From: Paenibacillus tarimensis
GTDB taxonomy: Bacteria; Bacillota; Bacilli; Paenibacillales; Paenibacillaceae
Assembly (NCBI RefSeq): GCF_021532315.1
Contig: NZ_JAKGAO010000007.1
Location: forward strand, 1-64,000
Length of the DNA: 64,000 nt
Reading direction: 5' to 3'
Shown: in pieces, positions 50,628 to 59,618 of the stretch
How the letters are laid out: each line of letters opens with the position of its first letter
Position numbering within the stretch: the first letter of the stretch is position 1
Notes under the pieces: generated by a model
Told to the model about the DNA's origin: nothing
The model's input: the letters and a program-made list of their open reading frames with translations, nothing else
The model's database searches: none
Translations under genes and position numbers: made by a program

Positions 50628-51204
50628 TGCCTATGACAGCTTTGTCTACATTATCTATCAATATCTGCTGAAGCTGGAGGTTGACGCGGATGTCATACGC
50701 AATGACCTGCTGGACGAAGAGGATGTGACGAGAATGTCACCGGATTTTATCGTACTCGGTCCAGGTCCCGGCCATCCGTCAGAAGCCCGCTATGAACAGC
50801 TGATTCAGCAGTTTGGCAAGCAGATCCCGATACTTGGGGTTTGTCTGGGCCATCAGGCCATCGGCTTGTCCTTCGGTGCCAAGGTACTGTGCGCGGATCA
50901 TCTGATGCATGGCAAGACCAGCCAGATTATTCATGACGGAAAAGGCTGCTTCACCGATGTCCCGAGCCCGTTCCGCGCGACTCGCTATCATTCCTTAATT
51001 GTAAGCAAGGAAGAGCTTCCTGACTGCCTGGAAGTGACGGCTGAATCGATGGATGACGGCTACATTATGGGCTTGCGCCACAAGGAATACCCGATAGAAT
51101 CCATTCAGTTTCACCCGGAGAGCATCTGCACCGATTCGGGATTGCAGCTGTTCCGAAACTTTATGAATACGTACGCTCTTAATCTTAAGGAGGTTAGTAT
51201 ATGA
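50608..51204 (+). CDS. Glutamine amidotransferase component II (TrpG/PabA-like)
   Basis: A 198-aa class I glutamine amidotransferase giving ammonia to the preceding synthase. The nucleophile Cys is in GVCLGHQAIG, the base His in IQFHPES, and the PGPGHPSEA oxyanion loop is complete. GGAAGGAGG before the ATG lies inside the trpE-like gene, and its own stop overlaps the next gene by ATGA, so all three are coupled. The N-terminus reads VVDAYDSFVYIIYQYL, as in PabA/TrpG where DNYDSFTYNL is usual. Confidence 0.92.
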   Translation: MKALVVDAYDSFVYIIYQYLLKLEVDADVIRNDLLDEEDVTRMSPDFIVLGPGPGHPSEARYEQLIQQFGKQIPILGVCLGHQAIGLSFGAKVLCADHLMHGKTSQIIHDGKGCFTDVPSPFRATRYHSLIVSKEELPDCLEVTAESMDDGYIMGLRHKEYPIESIQFHPESICTDSGLQLFRNFMNTYALNLKEVSI

Positions 51205-51500
51205 ATCAGGAGATGCTAGCGGGACACCGCGCCGAAATCGATAGTCTCGACCGCCAGATCGTTGCGTTAATCGCACAGCGCACACAGGTTGTGAAGAAAA
51301 TCATGGTGCTGAAGACGGATGAGGAGTCTGTACGCTCCTGTGACCGTGTCCAGCAGGTTCTGGATAAGGTAAGCAGGATGGCGGAGGAAAATGGTCTGGA
51401 GCCGGCGATTGCCGTACCCGTCTATGAGACGCTGATCAAGGTTCTGACGGATATGCAGCTGGAGTATTTACATAACCGGAATCTTGAATCCAAGGTCTGA
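51201..51500 (+). CDS. AroQ-type chorismate mutase family protein
   Basis: A 99-aa all-helical member of the AroQ fold, which includes chorismate mutase, the pyruvate lyase PchB and the aminodeoxychorismate mutase PapB. Basic active-site positions are kept: Arg in HRAEID, Arg in IAQRT, Lys in VLKTD, Arg in CDRVQQ, and Gln in DMQLEY. The residue after the last Arg is Val where classic mutases have Glu (from memory). With an ADIC- or anthranilate-type synthase next to it, either a mutase or a pyruvate-lyase role is possible. ATGA overlap with the amidotransferase. Confidence 0.88.
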   Translation: MNQEMLAGHRAEIDSLDRQIVALIAQRTQVVKKIMVLKTDEESVRSCDRVQQVLDKVSRMAEENGLEPAIAVPVYETLIKVLTDMQLEYLHNRNLESKV

Positions 51501-51508
51501 GCGGCCTG

Positions 51509-52948
51509 ATGTCCAAGTCTTCCGGTGCAGCAGAAATAGCCGTTACTGACGTATATGATCTGCATTCGGCGCTGCGGCTGCTGGAGCACAGCGGGGAGAG
51601 GCTCCGGCGGGTCAGTGATCCGGTTCAGGCATGGTGTGAGCTCGCGGCCATCTATGCAGCCGAGGGGGCAGGGGTGCCTGTGGCATCTTCTCCCCGGCCA
51701 GGGGCCCCCATTCTGTTCGAGCAGGTCATGCCGGCAGGCCAGCCGGTTCTTGCTGGCTTGTTCGGGAGCCGGCGCCACTGCGCCTGGCTGCTTGGGACAG
51801 ATGAGGAGCATATAGCGGCGGCGCTGCTGGAAGCAGTCGGCAGCCCCATAGCGCCGCAGCATGTTAGCGACCCGCCATGCCAGCAGATCATTCATCAGCA
51901 GGTCAGCCTGCACGAGCTGCCAATTCCTACGATGACGCCTGCCGACGCAGGCGCCTATATTACGCTGGGTCTAGTAATGGCCAAGCATCCGGTGACTGGC
52001 GAGAGCAACATCTCCATTCACCGGTTATGGGTCAAGAGCGGCAATGAGCTGACCATCTGGATGGTGCCCGGTCGTGATTTGGAGCAGTTGTACCTGGCAG
52101 CCAGAGAGCTCGGGGAGCCGCTTCCCGTATCCATCAACATTGGTCTGGACCCGGCTGTCTATATTGCTTCCTGCTGTACAGGGGCACTCGCGCCGAAGGG
52201 CTTCAATGAGCTTGCCATTGCGGGAGGGCTGCGCAAGCGTCCTGTCCCGGTCAGTACCTGTATGACCGTGGATGCCGACTGTATCGCGGAAGCGGAATAT
52301 GTGCTGGAGGGGATCATTACCCATGAATATTCCCCGGAAGGGGAAGCGGGCGGTTATTCACTGCCTGAATTTCTGGGATATGACGGGAAGGCGCATCCAG
52401 GTCTTCCCGTCATCCGGGTGACTGGCATAACCCGGAAGCGGAATGCAATCTTCCAGACGGTGATTGGACCCGGCTGCGAGCAGTCGAACCTGCTTGCCTT
52501 TGGAATGGAGGCTGCAGTCTTAAGTTATGTCCGCAAGCATGTGACACCCAGAATTCAGAATGCTTACTGCAGCTCGGCGGGCGGCGGGCAGCTGCTGCTG
52601 TTCATGCAGTTCCATAAAGCCGGCGACCAGGATGATGCGCTGGTCCGGCAAGCCGGAGTAGCCATCCTTGGCGCCTTCCGGATGATCAAGCAGGTGGTTC
52701 TGGTTGATGATGACGTCAATGTCTTCAGCGAAGAAGAGGTGTGGTGGGCGATGGCCACCCGCTTCCAGGCGGATGAAGATATTATTGTGATTCCGAAGCT
52801 GCAGGGCTTCCCGCTTGATCCTTCACAGCATCCAGGCTTATCACCCCGCATATCAGCGCCTGGTATTACATCCAAGGTGATCTTTGACTGCACGGTTCCC
52901 TACCGCTACCGGGAGTCGTTTAAGAGAACGTCTTTTCAGCACCTATAA
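51509..52948 (+). CDS. UbiD family decarboxylase
   Basis: A 479-aa UbiD-type enzyme, the normal length, which uses prenylated FMN to (de)carboxylate aromatic or unsaturated acids. Family segments: the NISIHRLW metal/phosphate region, [22 protein letters not shown] where relatives have EGPFGE-type sequence, [17 protein letters not shown] and [11 protein letters not shown]. The acid loop is divergent, so substrate preference may be unusual. It starts 8 bases after the AroQ-like gene. No UbiX gene is near, so the cofactor would come from elsewhere. It may decarboxylate the aromatic acid made from chorismate. Confidence 0.9.
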   Translation: MSKSSGAAEIAVTDVYDLHSALRLLEHSGERLRRVSDPVQAWCELAAIYAAEGAGVPVASSPRPGAPILFEQVMPAGQPVLAGLFGSRRHCAWLLGTDEEHIAAALLEAVGSPIAPQHVSDPPCQQIIHQQVSLHELPIPTMTPADAGAYITLGLVMAKHPVTGESNISIHRLWVKSGNELTIWMVPGRDLEQLYLAARELGEPLPVSINIGLDPAVYIASCCTGALAPKGFNELAIAGGLRKRPVPVSTCMTVDADCIAEAEYVLEGIITHEYSPEGEAGGYSLPEFLGYDGKAHPGLPVIRVTGITRKRNAIFQTVIGPGCEQSNLLAFGMEAAVLSYVRKHVTPRIQNAYCSSAGGGQLLLFMQFHKAGDQDDALVRQAGVAILGAFRMIKQVVLVDDDVNVFSEEEVWWAMATRFQADEDIIVIPKLQGFPLDPSQHPGLSPRISAPGITSKVIFDCTVPYRYRESFKRTSFQHL

Positions 52949-52968
52949 TGGACAGGGAGGCTAACGGA

Positions 52969-54183
52969 ATGAGCGTGGTTAACGTAACGAAGGATGGGGT
53001 TTTTGGTCCGGGTGAGCACGATTTTGGCGGGAGTTATGTACCGGAGGGGCTGCGGAAGGCGCTGGACAAGCTGGATGCCGCTTTTCAATATTATAAGAAT
53101 GATGAACAGTTTGAGCGGGAATTCGACTATTATCTGCGCGAGTATATCGGAAGGCCGAACCCGCTGTATTACGCGGAGCGTCTGACCCGGGAGCTTGGCG
53201 GAGCCAAGATTTATCTGAAGCGCGAGGATTTAAACCATACTGGTGCGCACAAGATCAATAATACGGTCGGACAAGTCCTGCTCGCCAAGCGTATGAACGC
53301 GGGGCGGGTCATTGCCGAGACAGGCGCGGGCCAGCATGGCGTGGCGACCGCCACGGTGTGCGCCCTGTTCGATATCCCGTGCACAATCTATATGGGCGAG
53401 GTGGATACGCAGCGGCAGGCGCTTAACGTATTCCGGATGCAGATGCTCGGTGCGGAAGTTATTGCGGCCAAGTCGGGCAACCGCACCCTGAAGGAAGCGG
53501 TAGATGAAGCGCTTATGGATTATGCCGAGAACTATGAGGACACCTTCTACCTGCTTGGCTCCGCCGTGGGACCGCATCCGTTCCCGCTGATGGTACGCCA
53601 TTTTCAGTCGGTTATCGGGCGTGAAGCGAAGCGGCAGTGTCTGGAGAAGGAAGGACGCCTGCCGGATCTCATTACTGCCTGCGTAGGCGGCGGCTCCAAT
53701 GCCATCGGACTCTTTTATCCATTTGTGGACGATCCGGCTGTAAATATTGTCGGGGTTGAGCCTGCCGGTAAGGGCCTGGACTCCGGCGTTCATGCCGCCC
53801 CGCTCTGTACAGGCAAGCCGGATGTAATCCACGGCTTCAAGTGCTATGTCATGGAAGATGCCGAGAATTGCCACTCCATCGCCGCAGGGCTGGATTATCC
53901 GGGAGTAGGGCCGGAGCACAGTTATTATAAGGCAATCGGAAGAGCTGAGTATACGTCTATCGACGATGAACAAGCACTTAACGCCTTCCTGACCCTGTCG
54001 AAGACAGAAGGCATTATCCCGGCTTTGGAGAGCTCCCATGCCATCGCTTACGCGATGGAGACTGCGCCGAAGATGGACAAGGACCAGATTATCATTGTCA
54101 GCCTGTCCGGCCGCGGTGATAAGGATGTTGCCCAGGTGTTCGACATGCTGAAAGCCCGTGAAGGTGAGCTGCAGAACGCATAA
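52969..54183 (+). CDS. trpB: Tryptophan synthase beta chain (TrpB)
   Basis: A 404-aa PLP enzyme with all TrpB residues: Lys95 in [10 protein letters not shown], Glu117 in AETGAGQHG, the phosphate loop GGGSNAIG and RAEYTSIDD near the substrate Asp. It joins indole or another nucleophile to the aminoacrylate of L-serine. The ATG at 52969 is preferred to 52948 because GGGAGG lies between them. There is no trpA beside it and no trpD, trpC or trpF in the set, so here it may add serine to a non-indole aromatic. 20 bases after the UbiD gene. Confidence 0.95.
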   Translation: MSVVNVTKDGVFGPGEHDFGGSYVPEGLRKALDKLDAAFQYYKNDEQFEREFDYYLREYIGRPNPLYYAERLTRELGGAKIYLKREDLNHTGAHKINNTVGQVLLAKRMNAGRVIAETGAGQHGVATATVCALFDIPCTIYMGEVDTQRQALNVFRMQMLGAEVIAAKSGNRTLKEAVDEALMDYAENYEDTFYLLGSAVGPHPFPLMVRHFQSVIGREAKRQCLEKEGRLPDLITACVGGGSNAIGLFYPFVDDPAVNIVGVEPAGKGLDSGVHAAPLCTGKPDVIHGFKCYVMEDAENCHSIAAGLDYPGVGPEHSYYKAIGRAEYTSIDDEQALNAFLTLSKTEGIIPALESSHAIAYAMETAPKMDKDQIIIVSLSGRGDKDVAQVFDMLKAREGELQNA

Positions 54184-54223
54184 GCCATCCGGAAAGCTTC
54201 AGAACGCATAAACCATCCGGAAA
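54172..54223 (+). repeat. Tandem duplication of the trpB 3' end
   Basis: A unit of about 25 bases (CAGAACGCATAAGCCATCC then GGAAA) occurs at 54172 and again at 54200, period 28, with one or two differences. The first copy holds the trpB stop codon. Confidence 0.75.
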
Positions 54224-54245
54224 TAGTCAAGCAAGTTGATAAAGT

Positions 54246-54290
54246 AAGCCTCCAGTAGGGTTTCAGGTGCTGGGGGCTTATGCTATTTTA
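54246..54290 (+). terminator. Terminator of the ten-gene operon
   Basis: AAGCCTCCAG at 54246-54255 pairs with CTGGGGGCTT at 54270-54279, and TGCTATTTTAATT follows. It ends the run of genes starting at 46146 and separates it from the MocR gene. Confidence 0.7.
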
Positions 54291-54333
54291 ATTATTAGTA
54301 AATGGAAAAATGAGTTACGGGAGGCTTATCTTA

Positions 54334-55851
54334 TTGGTTCAGCATCAGTGGCTTGGGATTGATAAAACCAGTAAAATGCCGCTCAACCGGCAAATATACG
54401 AACAAATCCAAAATGCGATTCAGAATGGAACCCTGCGCAAGGGTGATTCTGTGCCGGCCTCCAGGCTTCTGGCGGAGCGGCTGCAGGTATCCCGCACGGT
54501 TGTGCTCGGCGCTTATGAGCAGCTGCAGGCTGAGGGGTACTTGGAGATGCGCAAGGGTGCGGGCACCTTTATTGCCGATAATGCGGCCGTAGGACAGGAT
54601 AACCCGCTTGAGCTGGATGATGAGCTGGACGCCGAGATGGTGGTAAATGTGCCGGATTTCCTGTCCTTTGTCCATTCACCGATGTCTGGGCTGGTTGATG
54701 TGACCGATACAGTGGCATGTGATTTTCGGCACGGCGTGCCTGCATGGGATGCTTTCCCAATGGACCGCTGGCAAAAATCACTATTGAGGGCGTGCCGCCG
54801 GGCGACTCCAGATACCCTGACCTACGGACCGGCGGAGGGCTTATTGGCGCTGCGGGAGGAGATTGCGAGGCTGGTCCGTTCCACACGCTCGATCCCCGCC
54901 GTGCCGGAGCAGATTGTTATTACATCAGGTGCAACCCAGGCGCTAGATATATTGGCAAGGCTGTGTCTGCGTGATGGCGAGCAGGTGCTGGTTGAAGCTC
55001 CCACGCATCCTGTGCTGCGGGAGATCTTCAGCTTCTCAGGCGGCAAGGTGATCCCGGTTCCTGTCGATGAGCAGGGTCTGTGTACGGACAAGATCACAGA
55101 GAGCATTACCCGCCATAAGGGCTCACCGGATAAGACGAAGCTTCTCTATATCACGCCTTCGCATCAGTTCCCGATGGGGGTTACGATGTCGCTGCACCGG
55201 CGGATTGAGCTGCTGAACTGGGTGAGAAATACAGGGACGGTTATTATTGAGGATGACTATGACAGCGAGTACCGGTTCGTGGGCAAGAAGGTGTCCGCGC
55301 TGGCGGGTCTGGATTCCAGCGGCAAGGTCGTCTATGTCGGAAGCTTCAGCAAAATTCTGTTCCCGTCCCTGCGCATCGGTTATGCGATTCTGCCGCCGGC
55401 CTTGATCGAGCCGTTCCTGGCGGTCAAATGGATTACGGACCGGATGTCCCCCACCCTGGAGCAGGAAGCACTGGCAGACTTCATCCAATCGGGCCAGTAC
55501 GCGAAGCATGTCCACCAGATGGGCAAGCTGTATGCGGGGCGGCGGTCCTGCCTGGTCGCTTGTCTGGTGGAGGAGTTTGGGGACCGGGTGCGGTACTTTG
55601 GCGATGAGGCCGGTCTGCATCTCCTGATCGAGCTGGATTCGTCTGCGGATGAGAACGCGATAGCGGAGAAGAGCCTCCAGTACGGGGCGAAGGTGTACCC
55701 GGCGAGCGACTATTACTCAAGCTTCAGGCCGGACAAGCCTACCTTCCTGCTGGGCTATGCGAATCTGTCCGAGTCGCAGATCAAGCAGGGGATGAAGCAG
55801 TTCGCGCGCGCCGAGCGTGACTGCCGGCCGGGCTGCCAGCGGGATGGATAG
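54334..55851 (+). CDS. MocR-type PLP-dependent transcriptional regulator
   Basis: A protein of about 505 aa: N-terminal GntR winged helix (LNRQIYEQIQNAIQNGTL, ASRLLAERLQVSRTVVLGAY) and a C-terminal fold-type I aminotransferase domain with IIEDDYDSEYRF and the PLP lysine in VGSFSKILFPSLRIGY. MocR regulators sense amino acids or PLP derivatives and control neighbouring PLP-linked genes. The start is TTG 54334 with GGGAGG about 10 bases before it; ATG 54310 has no site. It follows the trpB-containing set after a terminator and is its likely regulator. Weak aminotransferase activity cannot be excluded. Confidence 0.9.
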   Translation: MVQHQWLGIDKTSKMPLNRQIYEQIQNAIQNGTLRKGDSVPASRLLAERLQVSRTVVLGAYEQLQAEGYLEMRKGAGTFIADNAAVGQDNPLELDDELDAEMVVNVPDFLSFVHSPMSGLVDVTDTVACDFRHGVPAWDAFPMDRWQKSLLRACRRATPDTLTYGPAEGLLALREEIARLVRSTRSIPAVPEQIVITSGATQALDILARLCLRDGEQVLVEAPTHPVLREIFSFSGGKVIPVPVDEQGLCTDKITESITRHKGSPDKTKLLYITPSHQFPMGVTMSLHRRIELLNWVRNTGTVIIEDDYDSEYRFVGKKVSALAGLDSSGKVVYVGSFSKILFPSLRIGYAILPPALIEPFLAVKWITDRMSPTLEQEALADFIQSGQYAKHVHQMGKLYAGRRSCLVACLVEEFGDRVRYFGDEAGLHLLIELDSSADENAIAEKSLQYGAKVYPASDYYSSFRPDKPTFLLGYANLSESQIKQGMKQFARAERDCRPGCQRDG

Positions 55852-55955
55852 GGGGCGGACTTGTCAGATGGATGGAGTGGGCGAGCCTGGCTTGTCAGAT
55901 GGATGGGGCGGGGGAATCCAGTCTTGTTGTACTGCTGCAGCTGCCGTTCTTTTAT

Positions 55956-56237
55956 TCACGGGCCAAACAGCAGGACAGCGAGCGGTGTCAGCAGTATGAG
56001 GTACCAGATCAGGAACAGGAAGTTGATCCAGGCGATAATCAGGTGCCAAGGCGAATCCTTCCTCAACTGAAATGGTCCGGCATAGCTTGCGATTGAACCA
56101 CCCAAGCTGGCCAGGAAGCCGGGCAACCATTCGGAGCTGTACAGCCCCACCGGCGCGAATAGAAGATAGGTGTTCAGAAGAGCAAACAGGACAGCCAGCA
56201 GGGTGAAGAAGGCTTGAATCCGGTATCTGCTATTCAT
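55956..56237 (-). CDS. Small integral membrane protein
   Basis: A 93-aa protein with two to three transmembrane helices (AFFTLLAVLFALLNTYLLF, and IIAWINFLFLIWYLILLTPL near the end) and a charged middle. GAGGAG lies 9 bases before the ATG. The function is not recognised. It is convergent with the MocR gene. Confidence 0.75.
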   Translation of the reverse strand: MNSRYRIQAFFTLLAVLFALLNTYLLFAPVGLYSSEWLPGFLASLGGSIASYAGPFQLRKDSPWHLIIAWINFLFLIWYLILLTPLAVLLFGP

Positions 56238-56419
56238 GTGATAACGCTCCTCTCATTTTCATAGATCCTGACATAATTGCATTAACCTTATAGCTGCATG
56301 GCTTATCATAACTATAACCAGCGGTTCGCGTACCGGTTGGTTTTGTAAGGGGGGAGCAGCTGCTGTTCTTTTGTTACAGGAACTCGCAGGCGTACCTTTC
56401 TGAACAAACCCACATGAAT

Positions 56420-56458
56420 GCCTTGGTGAGGGAGTTGAAACTTCATCAAGGCTTTTTC
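56420..56458 (+). terminator. Terminator-like hairpin
   Basis: GCCTTGGTGA at 56420-56429 pairs with TCATCAAGGC at 56443-56452 and a T run follows. No plus-strand gene ends directly before it. Confidence 0.55.
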
Positions 56459-56537
56459 GCTGCGTGGTTAAGGGTGTAGTTTCTTGCACCAGCTTATAGA
56501 GGATGAAGAGTTTGATAAGACCGCCGCTGCCAATGCT

Positions 56538-56724
56538 CTAGAACAGCATATAGGTTACGCTGACTTCGGGCATGGTCATGAGCATCAGGACATAGAGAAT
56601 ATTCAGGACAGCGAAGAGACTGAGGCTCTGGTACAGCTTGTCCTTATTTTGGTTCCGATAGTAGACCACGAAGATCGCGGCAAGCGCGATTATAAACACG
56701 ATCAGATCAATGAATTATTTCCAC
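56538..56724 (-). pseudogene. Decayed small membrane protein
   Basis: The minus-strand frame translates to DLIVFIIALAAIFVVYY, RNQNKDKLYQ, and a second hydrophobic stretch LNILYVLMLMTMP. A GTG at 56722-56724 with a G-rich stretch before it opens MEIIH and then a stop one base out of phase, and TAG at 56538-56540 interrupts a frame that continues GSGGLIKLFILYKLV. Both lesions suggest a pseudogene of a three-helix membrane protein. Confidence 0.45.
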
Positions 56725-56910
56725 CCCCCGTAAGCTTTATATAAAATCTGGAACACTGGAACAAATGGGCTGTCATGGAGTTTTGGATACTATTGGCTTA
56801 ATGGTGAACAAAAATAGACTTCCGACATGAAATATAGGTATTAAGGACTATATACGAAAATTTCCAAATATTATAACTTATTAATATCAATTACCTTATT
56901 ATTCCTTTTT

Positions 56911-58146
56911 ATGAAAGAGGTGTGCTCCCTGATTCGGACCTCGCTTATTATGTTTGCTATATGTTTACTCGCCCTGACCGGCTGTGCTGCAGAGAGCCCT
57001 GATCTTAGGGAGGAAGAGATTAGTCTAACTATAGGCTATACGTCTGAAGAGCTCTTCGAACAGCGGTATGCATCCCTGTTGTCTATTGAGTACCCGAGGC
57101 TCAAGTATACTGTTGTTCCGATGAATGAGATGACGAAGAAGCAGATCTCAGCGGAACAGTGGTCCAAGGAGATTTCGGCAGACCTTCTGTACATACCTGC
57201 CGGCGATTATCAGGAATTCATCGACAGCAGCCTCCTGCTGGAACTCGACACATATATTCAGCGTGATTCTTATCCGCTCGAGACATTAGCGGCCAGTGTG
57301 GTTGACCTGACGAAGCAGTATGGCAAGGGCAAGCTGTATGGACTCCCGCCCAATTTCTATTCCAGGGCAATTGCTTACAATAAACAGCTGTTTGATGCCA
57401 AGGGGATTGACTATCCTTCCGATCAGATGACCTGGGATGAGTTAATAGCGCTCGCCAGCCGGTTTGACCGGGGCCTGTCACTTGCCTATCCTTCTGCAGC
57501 GGATTGGGTGATGGATATGGGACGGCTGCAGAATCTTCAGGTCTGGGATGAAACGGTCGATAGTTCAACTCTCCACAGCCCGGAGTGGGAAGCAGTATTT
57601 AATTTAATACGTGAGCCGTTGAAGGATGGCAGAATTGCGGTCCATACGATAAACAGCAGTGGCAGTAATCCCTTCACGTCAGGGGAGTACGCCATGCAAG
57701 CCGTATCTTACGAAGAGTTCCGAATGCTGGAGCAGCAGACGGGCATGGAATGGGGAATGGTGACTATGCCTGTAAATCCCGCAGATCCTGATAATGGAAG
57801 CTCTATGACGGCGGGTGGTTTCTTCGCGATCCCCGCAGCATCAGTCCATGCCGACGCGGCATGGGAGCTGCTGCAGTACTTTATGTCGGACAGGGTGGCG
57901 GAGCTGGAATACCGGTCTTCCTATGGATTTTCCACCCTGACATCGATGATCTCGATGAGCGAAGCTGAAGATGCTTATACGGAGGCTTTCTACAAGCTTC
58001 TAAGTACTCCAGCCGCGGAAGAATCCGCCAAAGCTTATTCGCTAGTAGAGGAAGTTGTTACACGGCTGATTAAGGAAGATACCGCAACTGAGGTCATCTT
58101 GGCAGAAGCCGGGCAAGACCTGGCTGGCAGCAGTAGGCCTAAGTAG
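56911..58146 (+). CDS. Extracellular solute-binding lipoprotein 1
   Basis: An ABC-type sugar-binding lipoprotein of about 405-411 aa. The lipobox is LALTGCAA after a hydrophobic segment. The fold is typical for family 1 solute-binding proteins (GKLYGLPPNFYSRAIAYNKQ, MTWDELIALA, GFFAIPAAS, AWELLQYFMS). The ATG at 56911 has no ribosome binding site; a good GAAAGAGGTG lies just inside it, 7 bases before an in-frame CTG at 56929, which would give a signal like that of the next paralogue (RTSLIM against RTALIM). No permease genes follow, so it may be a sensor partner or use a distant transporter. Confidence 0.85.
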   Translation: MKEVCSLIRTSLIMFAICLLALTGCAAESPDLREEEISLTIGYTSEELFEQRYASLLSIEYPRLKYTVVPMNEMTKKQISAEQWSKEISADLLYIPAGDYQEFIDSSLLLELDTYIQRDSYPLETLAASVVDLTKQYGKGKLYGLPPNFYSRAIAYNKQLFDAKGIDYPSDQMTWDELIALASRFDRGLSLAYPSAADWVMDMGRLQNLQVWDETVDSSTLHSPEWEAVFNLIREPLKDGRIAVHTINSSGSNPFTSGEYAMQAVSYEEFRMLEQQTGMEWGMVTMPVNPADPDNGSSMTAGGFFAIPAASVHADAAWELLQYFMSDRVAELEYRSSYGFSTLTSMISMSEAEDAYTEAFYKLLSTPAAEESAKAYSLVEEVVTRLIKEDTATEVILAEAGQDLAGSSRPK

Positions 58147-58269
58147 GCTAGCCATCCAATTATCGTTCACTCTCCCGATGTATACGGAAGCTTAAGGTGC
58201 TCCGTTTACTCTATTACAGCGGGGGTTCCTACGACCAGGACTACGCTTCAACGTCTTGGTAATAAGCGG

Positions 58270-58293
58270 AGGGTGGGTTATCCCACCCTTTTT
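58270..58293 (+). terminator. Terminator between the two binding-protein genes
   Basis: AGGGTGGG pairs with CCCACCCT and TTTTTA follows, 12 to 16 bases before the Shine-Dalgarno of the second gene. It should limit readthrough or act as an attenuator. Confidence 0.65.
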
Positions 58294-58309
58294 ATAATGG
58301 AGGCTGCAC

Positions 58310-59602
58310 ATGCGAACCGCACTAATCATGATTGTCTTTATGCTGGCTGTGGCAGGCTGCCAGAGCCCTGAGCCGGAAGAGCCGGTAACCATCACGGTGA
58401 ACTACCCGTCTATACAGCAGTTTAACAAGATGTACGGTTATGCATTTGAAACGAAATTTCCCCATATACAGGTGAAGGTTGTTCAGGACCTGGAGCTGGA
58501 TGCCGCTAAGGCGGGTACTACAGACCTCGTATACATGAACGGGATCGAAGCTTACAAGAAAGCTGCCCAGGATGGAAAGCTGCGGGCAATCTCCTATCTG
58601 GACAATGGAAGTCAGCTTGCCGATGGCTTGTCTCCGGTCGTCACAGCTCTACTGGGAGCGGCCGTACCGGATGGTCAGCTGTATGGGTTGGCCCCCACAT
58701 TTCACAGCGCAGCGTTGTACTTCAATAAGACGCTGTTTGACAAGTACAGGGTGCCGCATCCGGTTAACGGGATGAGCTGGCAGGATGTCTTCACGCTGGC
58801 TTCACAGTTTCCTGCCGAGACGAACGAAGGGGAGCGACTGTATGGACTGCAGATGAACTATTACCGGGATGTAACGCTGAATTTCATTATCCAGGCTGGA
58901 GAAGCACAGCAGCTGTCCTATATCGATCCGAAGACATACAAGGTAACCATGAATACGGACAGCTGGAGGAAGATATGGTCTTACGCAGTTGGAGCCTTCC
59001 GGACAGGCGCTGTTTATGATAAAGGAGAAGACATGGACTCGATGCGGGCCCCGGCTTTTTTTACACAGGATGCGGCAATGACGGTCGGTTCCCACAATGT
59101 GGCTTACAGCATGGAGCCGTTCTCGAGGCAGAATGGGGAGCCGGTGATGGACTGGGGTATGGTGACTGTGCCTGTTGATCCTGCCGACCCGGTATACTCA
59201 ACGTCTTACGCCGTCTACGATATATTCGGTGTATCCGCGGCGTCGGAGCATCCAGAGGAAGCGGCTGAGTTGTTAAAATTTATCGTAAGCGATCCGGTGA
59301 ACAGCCGCCTGGTGGCCCGGAATCAGCCAAACTACGGACTCCCGGCCATCACAGATTATATCATCCCGGTAGGAGAACATGACTTGTCACCGCTCTACGC
59401 CTTGAAGCCCGCTCCCCATCATGTTGACCCTTATCTGGTCATTGAACCGGAAATCCTGGATGCCTTCAAGACAGCCGCCCAAGCCGTGCTGGACAAGGCA
59501 ATAGCAGGAGAATTAACGATTGAGGAAGCAGTGGCTGAAGCGGAACGGTCCGGGCAGGCAGCGGTAGATGAAGCTAGGCTGAAGCTGGGATTAGGGTTAT
59601 AA
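58310..59602 (+). CDS. Extracellular solute-binding lipoprotein 2
   Basis: A 430-aa paralogue of the preceding protein, with lipobox AVAGCQS directly after a short signal, then GQLYGLAPTFHSAALYFNKT, MSWQDVFTLASQF, VMDWGMVTVPVDPADP and AAELLKFIVSD. TGGAGGCTGC precedes the ATG. It lacks permease neighbours like its partner. The downstream genes are an AraC regulator and a Gfo/Idh/MocA oxidoreductase, so uptake or sensing of a sugar is likely. The ligand is unknown. Confidence 0.92.
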   Translation: MRTALIMIVFMLAVAGCQSPEPEEPVTITVNYPSIQQFNKMYGYAFETKFPHIQVKVVQDLELDAAKAGTTDLVYMNGIEAYKKAAQDGKLRAISYLDNGSQLADGLSPVVTALLGAAVPDGQLYGLAPTFHSAALYFNKTLFDKYRVPHPVNGMSWQDVFTLASQFPAETNEGERLYGLQMNYYRDVTLNFIIQAGEAQQLSYIDPKTYKVTMNTDSWRKIWSYAVGAFRTGAVYDKGEDMDSMRAPAFFTQDAAMTVGSHNVAYSMEPFSRQNGEPVMDWGMVTVPVDPADPVYSTSYAVYDIFGVSAASEHPEEAAELLKFIVSDPVNSRLVARNQPNYGLPAITDYIIPVGEHDLSPLYALKPAPHHVDPYLVIEPEILDAFKTAAQAVLDKAIAGELTIEEAVAEAERSGQAAVDEARLKLGLGL

Positions 59603-59618
59603 GGCCCGGGACGCCGCA

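Larger units (their letters stand above)
56238..56910. other. Intergenic region with a decayed gene and a terminator
   Basis: The region holds a hairpin terminator and a small-membrane-protein remnant, listed separately. The part from about 56730 to 56910 is AT-rich and probably carries the promoter of the following lipoprotein gene. Nothing else is visible. Confidence 0.5.

Noticed and set aside
56484-56744. Plus-strand 86-codon acidic frame
   Set aside because: It is the antisense of a hydrophobic minus-strand membrane-protein remnant, which explains its acidic and His-rich composition.
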